Shown: positions 26,410 to 37,400, counted from the first letter of the stretch. The stretch: 64,000 nt of DNA from Ignavibacteria bacterium (GCA_014654705.1 JACVZY010000104.1:62001-126000), one strand, 5' to 3'. The notes: generated by a model from the sequence alone, not told the origin. Numbers and translations are program-made.

Positions 26410-28428
26410 ATGATTCGTTTTCTCTTTCTTGCTTGTTGGTGGTGTTTTGTACTCTTGCACGAAGCACAAAGCGCAAGCCATGATAGTTTGCGGAGTGTCA
26501 TCATGCGAGATACTGCGCCGCGTGGTGTTGTCAGCGCCGGAACGGTGAAAGCATTGAATGAGTACGCTATGCTCTTGCACGAAACATTTCCCGATAGCAC
26601 GCGGATGCTGGCTTTGCGGGCGCTTACCCTTGCCGATTCGCTCCAAGATTGGAAGGGGAAAGCACAGAGTTTGAATGTGATTGGTGTCTCGTATTTTATC
26701 CAAAACAATTACGAAAAAGCGCTTGAATACTACCTGCAAGCACTGACTTTGCGAGAAAAGGTAAGTGATATGTCGGGCGTGGCAGGAACGCTCAATAACG
26801 TCGGGATGGTCTATCGGGATATGAAAGAATACAGCACAGCTCTCACCTATTATTTCCGGGCGCTCAGGCTGAATGATTCGTTGAAAAATTTGCAATTTTA
26901 TGTGCGGAACTTGAATAATATCGGTGTGGCATATGAGAATATAAACGCCTTTGATTCAGCGCTTGTCTTTCATCGCCGTTCGATTGAGATGAAGCGGGAG
27001 ATTGGCGATAAAGCCGGAATTGCTTCGTCGCTTCGCAATATTGGCAAAGTATATTTGCGCATGAAGCGCTATGGCGAGGCACTCGAAACATTGCGCGAAG
27101 GCTTGCTCATCAAGGAAACGGGTAAGCAAGTGCGGGCGCTCATTCTCCTAGATATGGCGCAAGTCTATGAAGAAACCGACCAAGCCAAGCCTGCTGTCAA
27201 CAACGCCAATGCCGCTATGCTGCTGGGGCGTGAGTTGGGCGCAGCGCTGATTGAGCAAAATGCACACGAGCTTTTGGCACGGCTCTACAAGCGCACCGGC
27301 GACCACAAAAGTGCTTTGGACAATTATCAGCGCTTCATTGCCATACGCGATTCGCTATTCAACGACAAAAGCGCCCGCCGTCTCGCCGCGCTTCAAACCA
27401 ACTACGAAATAGACCGCCAGCGCATTCAAATCGAACTTCTCACCAAAGAGAAAGCGCTGCAAAGCACCGTGCGCAACGGTCTTGTGGGTGGATTTATTCT
27501 GGCGCTGGGGCTGCTTGCGGCAATCGGGGTGGCGTACCGCAATAAACGCCGTTCCGAGAAAGAACTTCGCGCTACTAATGCTGAAATTTTGCGTCAGCAG
27601 GAACTTTTAGAGCATCAAGCGCAAGAAATTCAGGTTTCCAACACAGCGCTTTCCGAAAAAAATCTTGAGCTTGGTGCAGCAAATGAGCGCCTCACAGCAC
27701 TCAATACCGAAAAAGACGAGATAATGAGTATTGTATCGCACGACCTCAAAAATCCTATCGCGGCACTCAGCGGGTTTACGGAGATTCTACGCGATGAAAA
27801 TCTTACTATATCCAGTAGAAACGCCATTCTTGACCAGTTGTCCGTGGTTGGGAATCGGATGTTGGAATTGGTGAAAAACGTTCTAGATTCGTACCGCGTG
27901 GAGTCCGGCGGCTTTGAAATGCACATTGTTACGCTGGATGTTGCGCCCGTGGTGGGTATGACGGTCGAAATCTACCGTGAACGCGCTGCGGCAAAAGAGA
28001 TTACGCTGCATTGGGCGGCTCCACGAGGTGAGTTTCTTGTTGCTGCCGATGAGCAAGTTTTTAATCAAGTGCTGGACAATCTTCTTTCCAATGCGGTCAA
28101 ATACTCCCCGCCCAAGAGAAATGTATTTGTGCGCCTCAAAGCAGACGTTGCAAGCGCATCCATTCGCCTCGAAATTCAAGACGAAGGTCCGGGCTTGAGC
28201 GCGGATGACATGAAAAAACTCTTCGGAAAATTTGCCCGCCTTTCAGCGCGTCCCACGGGCGGCGAGCACAGTACGGGACTGGGACTCAGCATCGTCAAAA
28301 GGATGGTCGAGGCAATGCAGGGGCGTGTCTGGTGCGTATCGGAGTTGGGCAAGGGCGCGACGTTTATTGTGGAATTGCCCGTATCGCGCGGTAATAGTGA
28401 TTCTGTTTCTTTTTCGCAAACTCCATGA
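26410..28428 (+). CDS. TPR sensor histidine kinase (array kinase 1)
   Basis: ATG 26410 gives a signal peptide (MIRFLFLACWWCFVLLH); the track start 26206 overlaps the divergent M23 gene. The periplasmic TPR region (about 45-330) has units such as GVAGTLNNVGMVYRDMKEYSTA. One TM helix (about 357-377) and a coiled coil lead to HisKA with His443 (SHDLKNP). HATPase_c follows with N box DNLLSNAVKYS, G1 DEGPGL, LFGKFARLSA and GEHSTGLGLS. There is no receiver domain. The stop codon overlaps the start of kinase 2 (ATGA), so the two are translationally coupled. Confidence 0.92.
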   Translation: MIRFLFLACWWCFVLLHEAQSASHDSLRSVIMRDTAPRGVVSAGTVKALNEYAMLLHETFPDSTRMLALRALTLADSLQDWKGKAQSLNVIGVSYFIQNNYEKALEYYLQALTLREKVSDMSGVAGTLNNVGMVYRDMKEYSTALTYYFRALRLNDSLKNLQFYVRNLNNIGVAYENINAFDSALVFHRRSIEMKREIGDKAGIASSLRNIGKVYLRMKRYGEALETLREGLLIKETGKQVRALILLDMAQVYEETDQAKPAVNNANAAMLLGRELGAALIEQNAHELLARLYKRTGDHKSALDNYQRFIAIRDSLFNDKSARRLAALQTNYEIDRQRIQIELLTKEKALQSTVRNGLVGGFILALGLLAAIGVAYRNKRRSEKELRATNAEILRQQELLEHQAQEIQVSNTALSEKNLELGAANERLTALNTEKDEIMSIVSHDLKNPIAALSGFTEILRDENLTISSRNAILDQLSVVGNRMLELVKNVLDSYRVESGGFEMHIVTLDVAPVVGMTVEIYRERAAAKEITLHWAAPRGEFLVAADEQVFNQVLDNLLSNAVKYSPPKRNVFVRLKADVASASIRLEIQDEGPGLSADDMKKLFGKFARLSARPTGGEHSTGLGLSIVKRMVEAMQGRVWCVSELGKGATFIVELPVSRGNSDSVSFSQTP

Positions 28429-29960
28429 CCAGTATCCGCTCCATTTTTACCCGCAATAGTGCTGAAGCTATTCCTGAGCAGCATCGCGCGGAATTTTGGC
28501 AAGAAATTACCTTTGCCAATTTCAAGCGTATGCGGTCATTATTGCTTTTTGCTATCGGGGTGTGTGGACTGTTAATCTATGGGGTCAATATATTGAATGT
28601 GCTGAATCTCTCGCCGGGGGACAACCGTGTTGTGTTGTGGATGCACCTTCTATTACTTGGTTTATCATTGTTTTGTGCCGCACTGGTCTTCGCCCGTCCT
28701 TTGCGTACGCAGCACGACATAACGCAATACCACACAAGGGTACTGCAATTTTTTACTGTCGGGGTCATACTGGGACCGCAATCATTGATATATGCAGTGA
28801 TTGTTACAAAAGGGCATCCGATTTTTATCTTTGCCGGTGTTGCTATTTGGTACTCCTCCCTGCGGCTTTCGCCGCGTGTATCAGCATCGGTGCTGCTCCT
28901 TTTATTGGCAGGATTATGGGCGCAGCTTTTGCTTCTTTCACCACCGTTTGGCGATAGTCAATTTCGGGCAGCAGCCTATTTTACGTCCGTTGTGGTTACT
29001 ATTGTCCTTATTCTCTCCAGCGCTTTTCTTTTTCGCAGTGCTGTGGAGAGTTTTCGGCAGCGTAAGGCTTTGGAAGAGGAGCGGAATACGGTCGCTGAAT
29101 TAAACACCGAACTGAGTGCAGCGTATTTGGAAGCCGATACTCTCAACCAAGAACTGCACAGCCGCCAAGAAATATTGGAGCATCAAGCAACGGAAATTGA
29201 AATCATCAATACCCAGCTTCACGAGCAAAATGAAATGCTTATGGCGCTGGATATTGAAAAAAATGAACTTCTTGCTATTGTATCCCACGACCTGAAAAAT
29301 CCTATTACTGCGGTGCTTGGGCTTGCGGAAATGTTGCAAAGTGAAGTAGCGCCTCAATCGAATCACGCAGCTGCCATTACAGGGCAAATTATTGTGGCTG
29401 CGAATCAAATGTTGTCATTGGTGAAAAATCTGCTGGATGTTAATCGTTTGGAAGCCGGAGTTATGCCGTTCCACGTGGAGGCGTTTGACCTCATACCGTT
29501 TGTGGCAAGTGCTGTTCAGCAATATGCACCAATTGCTGAGGCAAAACAGATTGCTATTCATTATACTCCGAGAGTTTCATTGGGTCTTGTTTCTGCCGAT
29601 AAACAAGCAGTGGTGCAGATTCTGGATAATCTTCTTTCCAATGCCGTCAAATACTCGCCGTATGGTCAAAGTGTGTATGTCCGTGTCGATAATCGTCCCG
29701 CCTGCGTCAGGATTGAGATTCAGGACGAAGGCGAAGGGATTTCTGAGGACGATATGCAAAAGCTCTTTGGTAAATTTGTTCGTCTTTCGGCTCGCCCGAC
29801 TGGCGGCGAGCACAGCACGGGTCTGGGCTTGAGTATCGTCAAAAAAATGGTAGAAGCCATGAACGGGCGCGTCTGGTGCGAATCGAAAGTGGGCGACGGC
29901 ATTTCGACGGGCGCGACGTTTATTGTAGAATTACCAGTGCCAAAGGAAAAAAATCCGTAG
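28425..29960 (+). CDS. Six-TM sensor histidine kinase (array kinase 2)
   Basis: The 511-residue protein begins with a short cytoplasmic segment (NSAEAIPEQHRAEFWQEITF) and about six TM helices (35-205) with almost no loops. It therefore probably senses within the membrane. A long coiled coil (LEHQATEIEIINTQLHEQNE) leads to His288 (SHDLKNP) and an intact HATPase_c with the array signature. The membrane domain is clearly paralogous to that of kinase 4 (shared GHPIF and FRQRK.EEERNT motifs); I cannot name its family. The start overlaps the stop of kinase 1 by 4 bp. Confidence 0.92.
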   Translation: MTSIRSIFTRNSAEAIPEQHRAEFWQEITFANFKRMRSLLLFAIGVCGLLIYGVNILNVLNLSPGDNRVVLWMHLLLLGLSLFCAALVFARPLRTQHDITQYHTRVLQFFTVGVILGPQSLIYAVIVTKGHPIFIFAGVAIWYSSLRLSPRVSASVLLLLLAGLWAQLLLLSPPFGDSQFRAAAYFTSVVVTIVLILSSAFLFRSAVESFRQRKALEEERNTVAELNTELSAAYLEADTLNQELHSRQEILEHQATEIEIINTQLHEQNEMLMALDIEKNELLAIVSHDLKNPITAVLGLAEMLQSEVAPQSNHAAAITGQIIVAANQMLSLVKNLLDVNRLEAGVMPFHVEAFDLIPFVASAVQQYAPIAEAKQIAIHYTPRVSLGLVSADKQAVVQILDNLLSNAVKYSPYGQSVYVRVDNRPACVRIEIQDEGEGISEDDMQKLFGKFVRLSARPTGGEHSTGLGLSIVKKMVEAMNGRVWCESKVGDGISTGATFIVELPVPKEKNP

Positions 29961-30152
29961 GTGGTGTGATTTTTCCGTATTTCGATATGTCCGATGTTGA
30001 TATTGAGTACTGTGTTCTGAGGCTCTTGCTCTCTGGGAGAGGATTGGAGGAGGGAGGTGATGAAACACTTGTATGTACTCTGTTTCTCTCCATTTCTTTC
30101 CTTTATGCAGGAAGAATGCACAATGCTTGACCACCAGCCAATACGACACATT

Positions 30153-30196
30153 TTTTGGAATAGAATGATGCTTGTTTTGGAATAGAATGATGCTTG
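30153..30196. repeat. Perfect 22-bp tandem duplication upstream of array kinase 3
   Basis: Two identical adjacent copies of ttttggaatagaatgatgct plus tg (22 bp each) lie 64 bp before the chosen start of kinase 3. The spacing of about two helical turns could suit paired binding of a regulator, but a recent slippage event explains it equally well. Confidence 0.85.
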
Positions 30197-30260
30197 CGGC
30201 AACAAGAAAAATTATATCTTGCGTTCTAGCCACATCTGCTTTTGTTGTCTGTTCGTAATC

Positions 30261-32531
30261 ATGACTATTTTCTTCGTCATTCTTTTTGTTTGTTGTTCTC
30301 ATTTGGCAATGTACTCGCAAAGCGTGGACAGTGCTGCAATACCTCTTTCTCAAAAAAATGCCCTGCCGCTTCCGCAAACGACATCTATAACGCTTCGCAT
30401 CGGTAACGACATTGCTGCACTGCCTGAATTTGCCATTGTGGAAGATTCGACGCGCGGCCTGACCATTGAAGACATTATTCAGCAGAGCAATCGTTTTCTA
30501 CCCGCAGATAAGAGCCGCTCTTTACAATTTCCGCCAACCGATAATGCCCGATGGATATGCTTCAAGCTGCAGAATTATAGCGGGCAGACTCCCTGTTTGC
30601 TTATTGACGACACGGGTATAGACACCACGCAAACATTTACAGTTCGTCTATACGACACTTCAATAACACGCCGCACAGCAGGTCTCACTTTTTCGTCGAG
30701 CCACCTTAGGGGCTTGCCGCTTCGCGTTATTCCGCTTCTTGATGCTGCTCAAAATGCAGACACAAGCCAATATATTGTTTATGTGCGAATAGTGAGTCGT
30801 GAATTACTAGGGTTATTTTGCTCTATCGGTAGTACTCAAGCAATAATGTCCAAAACGCGCGAGCAGGATCTATTCAATACGTTTTGTATCGGTGTAATGG
30901 TGGCATTGGTATTGTATAATTTGTTCCTGAGCGTCTTTCTTCGCAGTATGCTTTACGCGGTCTATGTTTGTTATGGAAGTACGGCAGTACTCTATACACT
31001 CTATACCACAGGGCTGATTGTACCTTTTGTGGGAGAGCGCTTTACGGAGACTTTTGTGCAGGGGCAAGCAGTACCGATTGCCATGTTGGTTTTGGTCTAT
31101 AGTCTGCTCTTTACGATTTTTTTCTTGGAGATGCGTACCAAAATCCGCGTTTTCTGGATACCGTCGCTTGTGGTTTTAGGGTCACTTCTGAGTATTATCG
31201 TCTTTTGGTTTCTCGGGTTTCAGGGTTTTGTGTACTACGCATTGAATTTTGCGACTATGTCGGTGGTCATTATCTGTGTTGGTGCAGCAATCGTATCTGC
31301 CTGGCGTGGCAATCGCGGTGCCTTGATTTATCTGGCTGCGTGGAGTATATTGTTGTTGGTTTTTGTATTCGTTGGGCTGCTTGTGGGTGGTTTTCTTCCG
31401 CTCGAGCCGATCGTATTTGTGCTACCCCAAATAGGTTTTTCCAGTGAACTTTTATTGATGTCGCTTGCGCTTGCCTATCGTATTCGCATCTTGGAGAATG
31501 CGCGTCGGTCGGCATTGCTGGAAAATGAACGGATAATGCGCGAGCAAAACACACTGCTGGAACGTACTGTTCGGGAACGCACGTTGGAATTGGAGGATAA
31601 CAATCATCAGCTTTCGGCGGCAAATGAAGAAATACAGCGCCAACTGGAAATACAGACCGAGCAAGCTCGTGCTATCGAAATGGCGAACGCTGAACTACAA
31701 GTTGTGTCTGATAACCTTGCATCAGCCAATCAAGAACTTATTGGGAGTAATAAAGCGCAGGATATAGTGAACGCTCAACTGGCACAAAAAAATCAGGAAC
31801 TTGCTACCGCGGAGCAGTTCCGCCTAAATATGCTGAGTATTGTCTCCCACGACTTGAAATCACCCATTAGCGGCGTTCTTGGATTGAGTACTGTACTCTT
31901 GGATGATACGTCGCTTTCACCTCGCGTCCGTGAGGTGCTTGAGCATATTCACGATGCCGGGTCTCGGATGAACAGACTGGTCGTTGAGCTTCTGGATACC
32001 GCCGCACGAGAGATGGGGAAGATACAACTTTTTATGCAGCCTACCGAACTGCGAGAGATTCTTTCCGAGATTGTATCCCGTTATCGTGCCGCCGCCGCAG
32101 ACAAACAGCAGGCATTTATTTTTCCGGAAACGGGGGAATACTGGACAGTTGGTGATGCGCAGCGTATCGGGCAGGTGTTTGATAATATCATTAGCAATGC
32201 TGTCAAATACTCACCTTTAGGGGGGACGATCACGATTACACTTTCTGCATCGCGTGATATGGTGCGAGTGACGGTCAAAGATGAGGGCGTTGGATTCACA
32301 GACGATGATAAATCGAAATTATTCGGATTCTTCCAACGTCTATCAGCGCAGCCCACAGGAAATGAGTCTTCAAGCGGTGTCGGGTTGGCTATCGTGAAGC
32401 AAATTGTGGATGTGCATCAGGGGCGTGTGTGGGTGGAAAGCGACTATGGGAGCGGTTCAACGTTCATTGTCGAACTGCCGGCAGAAAACGAGAGAACAAT
32501 GGAACGTAAGCGCACGGGAGAAAAAAAATGA
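30261..32531 (+). CDS. 7TMR-DISM sensor histidine kinase (array kinase 3)
   Basis: ATG 30261 is preferred over the TTG used in the track. A signal peptide or first helix is followed by a 7TMR-DISMED2 domain (about 45-190; TDNARWICFKLQNYS). The 7TMR-DISM membrane region has seven helices (about 200-410). A long coiled coil (about 420-520) leads to HisKA with His530 (SHDLKSP) and HATPase_c (DNIISNAVKYS, DEGVGF). Its transmitter is the most divergent of the array: LFGFFQRLSAQPTGNESSSG replaces the usual LFGKF...GEHSTG, and the end reads VDVHQGRVWVES. The stop overlaps the start of kinase 4 (ATGA). Confidence 0.92.
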   Translation: MTIFFVILFVCCSHLAMYSQSVDSAAIPLSQKNALPLPQTTSITLRIGNDIAALPEFAIVEDSTRGLTIEDIIQQSNRFLPADKSRSLQFPPTDNARWICFKLQNYSGQTPCLLIDDTGIDTTQTFTVRLYDTSITRRTAGLTFSSSHLRGLPLRVIPLLDAAQNADTSQYIVYVRIVSRELLGLFCSIGSTQAIMSKTREQDLFNTFCIGVMVALVLYNLFLSVFLRSMLYAVYVCYGSTAVLYTLYTTGLIVPFVGERFTETFVQGQAVPIAMLVLVYSLLFTIFFLEMRTKIRVFWIPSLVVLGSLLSIIVFWFLGFQGFVYYALNFATMSVVIICVGAAIVSAWRGNRGALIYLAAWSILLLVFVFVGLLVGGFLPLEPIVFVLPQIGFSSELLLMSLALAYRIRILENARRSALLENERIMREQNTLLERTVRERTLELEDNNHQLSAANEEIQRQLEIQTEQARAIEMANAELQVVSDNLASANQELIGSNKAQDIVNAQLAQKNQELATAEQFRLNMLSIVSHDLKSPISGVLGLSTVLLDDTSLSPRVREVLEHIHDAGSRMNRLVVELLDTAAREMGKIQLFMQPTELREILSEIVSRYRAAAADKQQAFIFPETGEYWTVGDAQRIGQVFDNIISNAVKYSPLGGTITITLSASRDMVRVTVKDEGVGFTDDDKSKLFGFFQRLSAQPTGNESSSGVGLAIVKQIVDVHQGRVWVESDYGSGSTFIVELPAENERTMERKRTGEKK

Positions 32532-34012
32532 ACCGAATGTGGTCATTTCTTCTTCGGAGCAGCGCAGAATCTATTCCTGAACGGTATCGGGATGAATTTT
32601 GGAGTGAGGTGATTTTCATTACCGCTCGGCGAATTCGTTCACTGCTGCTAGTGAGCTTAGGCGGGTATTCGTCGCTTATCTACCTTGTGAATATCCGCAA
32701 TGCCTTTCAGTTACCCGAAAGCGATAATCGGCTGGTGCTTATGATGCACGTTTCTTTGCTTGTCCTCAACATTTTTTCCCTTATTCTCATCTATGCTCGC
32801 CCGCTTCGTGCGCCCGCCGATGTCACCCCGTTTCATATTGGCGTACTGCGGTTCTTGGGAGTGGGTATTATAGTGAGTACCCAAGCCTTTACATATGTTA
32901 TCCTCAAGACAAGCGGGCACCCAATCTTTGTGTTTCTGGCAATTATCGTTTGGTGTTCGTCGTTACTGATGCCGCCCCGACTCTTGGCAGCCATTCTCAC
33001 GGTGATGGTCGCTGCCTTATGGGTAATCATGATTGTTTTTTCACCTCCCACCGATAATGTGCGCTTCGCAGCGGAGTCCTATTTTACCTCGTTTATGATC
33101 GCTGTTATTCTTATCACATCCGGTTCGCTGCTTTTTAGCCGTAATGCCGAAGCATTTCGGCAGCGCAAAATAGTAGAAGAAGAGCGCAACACGATTGCTC
33201 GATTGAATGCGGAAGCCTTCTCCCTCAATCAGGAGCTTCAGCGCCGCCAAGACGTGCTGGAACATCAGGCAACGGAAATCGAAATTATTAACACGCAGCT
33301 TCAAGAGCAAAATGAGACGCTCCGTGAGCTAGATATGGAGAAGAACGAATTGATGGGCATTGTGGCGCACGACCTCAAAAATCCCATTGGCGCGGTACGG
33401 AGCTTCGCAGACCTGATAGAGAGCGGCTTTGTTCCACCGGAAGATATGCCTCAAGCGCTAGGGCAAATTATTACGACAGCCGACCGAATGCTGGAATTGG
33501 TCACTAATCTTCTGGATGTCAATCGTCTGGATTCAGGCGGAATGCAGTTTCAAATGGTCGAGTTCGATGTCTCGGCGCTTGTGGAAGGCGTTGTGGAGCA
33601 TTTCCTGCAGCGAGCCGCCGCGAAGCAGATTGTGCTCCATTACAGCAATGAAGACGCCAATACTCTTATCTATGCCGACGAGCAAGCGATGATGCAAGTG
33701 CTGGATAATCTCGTCTCCAATGCCGTCAAATACTCACCGCATGGGAAAAATGTGTTTATTCGTCTGAAAACAAGTGATAGCGCCGTGCGTATGGAAGTTC
33801 AGGATGAAGGCGTAGGCATTTCAGCGGAGGACATGAAAAAACTCTTCGGCAAATTTACTCGTCTTGCGGCGCGACCTACGGGTGGCGAACACAGTACAGG
33901 TCTGGGCTTGAGCATCGTAAAAAAAATGGTGGAAGCGATGAACGGCAAGGTGTGGTGCGAATCGGAGTTAGGCAAAGGCGCGACGTTTATTGTGGAATTG
34001 CCACGTGCTTGA
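32528..34012 (+). CDS. Six-TM sensor histidine kinase (array kinase 4)
   Basis: A 494-residue paralogue of kinase 2. It has the same N-terminal SAESIPERYRDEFW-like segment, six TM helices (about 35-205), the FRQRK.EEERNT exit helix and the coiled coil LEHQATEIEIINTQLQEQNE. The phospho-acceptor is His281 (AHDLKNPIGAV). HATPase_c is complete (DNLVSNAVKYS, DEGVGI, GEHSTGLGLSIVKKM). It is coupled to kinase 3 by a 4-bp overlap, just as kinase 2 is coupled to kinase 1, so the six-TM type occurs twice as the second member of a pair. Confidence 0.92.
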   Translation: MNRMWSFLLRSSAESIPERYRDEFWSEVIFITARRIRSLLLVSLGGYSSLIYLVNIRNAFQLPESDNRLVLMMHVSLLVLNIFSLILIYARPLRAPADVTPFHIGVLRFLGVGIIVSTQAFTYVILKTSGHPIFVFLAIIVWCSSLLMPPRLLAAILTVMVAALWVIMIVFSPPTDNVRFAAESYFTSFMIAVILITSGSLLFSRNAEAFRQRKIVEEERNTIARLNAEAFSLNQELQRRQDVLEHQATEIEIINTQLQEQNETLRELDMEKNELMGIVAHDLKNPIGAVRSFADLIESGFVPPEDMPQALGQIITTADRMLELVTNLLDVNRLDSGGMQFQMVEFDVSALVEGVVEHFLQRAAAKQIVLHYSNEDANTLIYADEQAMMQVLDNLVSNAVKYSPHGKNVFIRLKTSDSAVRMEVQDEGVGISAEDMKKLFGKFTRLAARPTGGEHSTGLGLSIVKKMVEAMNGKVWCESELGKGATFIVELPRA

Positions 34013-34407
34013 TAATCTCGGACTCAAAAAAGAACCTTGAAGAACGCAAGGAGTAAAGTACACTGAAAAAATCTGCCCTCAAGCAACGCCAATCATACAA
34101 ATTTCGTTGTAGCAATGGTAGAAAAGTTGTAGAATAGAGGTCGTACAAACTCTATCGGTGTCGTTTCCATGATTATCCTGAGAACTCCGAAATTTTTACG
34201 CACCTTTGTAATAAAAAGCCCTGAAGATAAGACTACATCTTGTTTGCGTGGTTTTGATATGTGAAGGGCGGTTTTGTCTAAAACGCTTTCTACGCTAGAT
34301 TCTATCTGAGTTTGAGGTCCGTTAGATGACCTACGATTCTGTCAAATAAAGTTGTCATGTAGGTTAATCGCACTATTACTGCCTTTTTTCACGCCGGTTA
34401 TTTTGCT
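34013..34407. other. Intergenic region before array kinase 5
   Basis: This 395-bp gap has no supported ORF on either strand. It is AT-richer than the flanking genes and should hold the promoter of kinase 5, but I find no perfect TTTG/TAnnTTTG pair. A short inverted repeat (acctac...gtaggt, 34330-34366) is too weak to interpret. Confidence 0.5.
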
Positions 34408-37400
34408 ATGTTTCATCGTTTTTTGTTTCCTCTCTTGCGCATTGCTGCATACCTTGTATTCTTCAATGCCCCTGTTGTATTGCCTTCCCAAGCACTGCAA
34501 ACAAATCCTGCTGCTTCACTCAAAACCTTGTATTTTGAACACCTCCCGACACCAAGCGTAGTGCAAAGCGTCGTTTACTCTATTGTGCAGGATTCGCGCG
34601 GTTTTATGTGGTTCGGCACAAAAGACGGTTTGTATCGGTATGATGGCTTACAATCAATGGTATTCGTCCATAATCCGCTTGATTCCTTGTCTATCAGCGA
34701 TAATCGTATCCTTAATGTCTATGAAGACCTCGACGGCGATTTGTGGATTGCGACGCAAGACGGCGGATTAAACCTTTTTCAACGCACAACAGCAACCTTC
34801 AAACGATACCAGCCCAAAAGCGGCAGTACAACAGCGATTCGGAGCAACCGTGTAGCCTTTGCTTATCAAGACCGTACAAAAATATTTTGGGTGGGTACAG
34901 AAAACGGACTGCATCGTTTTGACAAGAAGCAACAAGCGTTTACGCTGCTTTCATCCAATTTGAATGATTCTACATCGCTTCCGTCCAATTACATTCGGTG
35001 TGTTCTGGAAACGCAAAAAGGAGAATTGTGGTTCGGTACGGTTTTGGGTGGATTAGTGAGGTATAATCAGGCTTCCGGGACATTTACCACCTTCAAGCGG
35101 AATCCTCGTAATTCTCGCACCATTGCGGACAATACAATTCATGCAATGACCGAAGACGATAAGGGTATTCTTTGGCTCGGAACGGCACGCGGACTTAGCG
35201 CATTTAACCCCGCAACGGCTGAAGCGGTGAACTATCTCAATAATCCGACAAATAGCAACAGCCTCAGCGAAAATATTGTCTGGGATGTTGTTTTTACGCG
35301 CTCGCGGCAGCTTTGGGTCGGCACACAAAACGGACTCAATCTTTTTCGACCCGAAACGCAAGATTTTATGAGGTTTACGGAGGATATTGTCAATATTGAC
35401 AATGGCAAACTTCCGAACAGTTATGTCAATGCCTTATACGAAGATGCACGTGGTCGTTTGTGGGTTGGTATGTACGGTGGCGGGGTGAGTATCATTGACC
35501 CCTTCAAGCGGAAATTCGATATTGTGCGGCGCAACGTCTTGCAAAACCATCTTCGCACCTTGCCGGACAATAATATCTGGGCTGTGTATCAAGACAATAA
35601 CTCCCTTGTCTGGATAGGTACTGTTCATGGACTGGCGGCATATAATCCACAAACAAAGGAAATACGAGCTTTTCATACCGATACGGTCAAATTTGGTTCG
35701 ATGAGTGATAATATCAATTTTCTCACGGGTGATTCCAAAGGCAAGATTTGGTGCAGTACCTACGGCGGTGGGATTAATGTCTTCGATGCTTCCAAAGGGA
35801 AATATATTGCACACTATGGCTATGAGGAGGGTAATCCTCGCAGTCTTCCAAATGACCGCGCAACGGTAGTGTATTGTGCAAAAGACAAGCAAATGTGGGT
35901 CGGAACAGTCAATGGTGCTTGCCGCTTTGTTCCAAAAACAAATGACTTTGAACCGGAGTACACAGGGCTGAAAGGCTCTTCACGGCTTACGCATCAGACG
36001 ATTAAGTATTTTTTCGAGGATTCCAAAGGGCGCTTTTGGATTGGGACGGCAAGCGGACTGAATTTGGTTGATCGCGCAACCGGCAATATCACCAGGTTTA
36101 AGGGCATTCCTACGGACACGACGACGCTTTCGCACAATAACATTCGGCAGATACTCGAAGATGCAGAGCATCGTATCTGGATTGCAACGTCGGGCGGCTT
36201 AAATTTACTCATCGAACCCGTTTCAGGTAAGGCTGAAGATATATCCTTTCGACGTATCACCACCGCCAACGGTCTTCGGAACAATCTTGTTTCCGGTGTG
36301 CTTACCGACAGTCGAAATATGCTCTGGATTCCTCACGGTGCGGGCATTTGTTCGTTCGACCCCGTATCATTTCGTGTTGTACGGGAGTTTGATACTGAAG
36401 ATGGTTTGCAAGGGCAGGAATTTCGTGCAACGGCTATCACGAATCTGCGCGGTGGCGGGATGTTCTTTGGCGGCGCAAACGGTTTTAATCTGTTCACGCC
36501 CAGTTCTCTCAGCATGGACTCAACCATTCCGCGTATAGTGCTGACTAATTTTAAGGTACTCAATCAAGACCGACGGTTGCCCGTCCATATCACCGAAGCT
36601 CGTGAAATCACACTTTCGTATAAAGATTATATTTTTTCGTTTGAATTTGCCGCACTGGATTTCACCAATTCTACAAAAACCCGCTATGCCTACAAAATGG
36701 AAGGGTTCGACCAAGAATGGGTACAAAATGGTAATCTCCGAAGCGCAACCTATACGAATCTGAAGGGCGGCGAATATACTTTTCGTGTCAAAGCGAGCAA
36801 CCACGACGGTGTGTGGAATGAAGAAGGTATTGCACTGAAGGTCATTATCGTACCGCCGTTTTGGGAAACATGGTGGTTTCGCGGAGCAGGCGTTTGTGTG
36901 CTTTTGGGAATAATCGTTGTCGGAATAGGCTTGCGCGAACGAGGTATCAAGCGGCAGAACGTACTTCTGGAAGCAATGGTCGCTGAACGTACATCCGCGC
37001 TCAAGGTCAGTAACAATCAGCTTTCTGAGGCAAATGAGCAACTTCGTTTGGCGAACGTAGAAAAAAATGAATTTTTGGGCATTGTTGCGCATGATTTGAA
37101 AAATCCGCTTTCGACTATTCAACTTGCGGCAAATTTCATGCACAAAAACACGGACAGTTTGCGGGACAAGGATATTCAGGAAATGTCCGGTGATATTTTG
37201 ATTACGTCTAATCGAATGTTCGACCTCATTACCAACCTGCTGGATGTCAATAAGTTGGAACAAAATGCGATTACGTTTTTGCCTACGAGCATAGATATTG
37301 TGGGGCTTGTACGTCGCTCCGTTATGCAATATACACCTCAGGCGGATGCAAAAGCCTTACACTTCCGCGTAGAATGTGCCGATGAGAGCATCATTGCATA

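Noticed and set aside
36520-37329. Minus-strand ORF of 269 aa inside kinase 5
   Set aside because: Antisense shadow of the Y_Y_Y/HisKA region; similar shadows recur opposite other kinases because the coding strands are alike.
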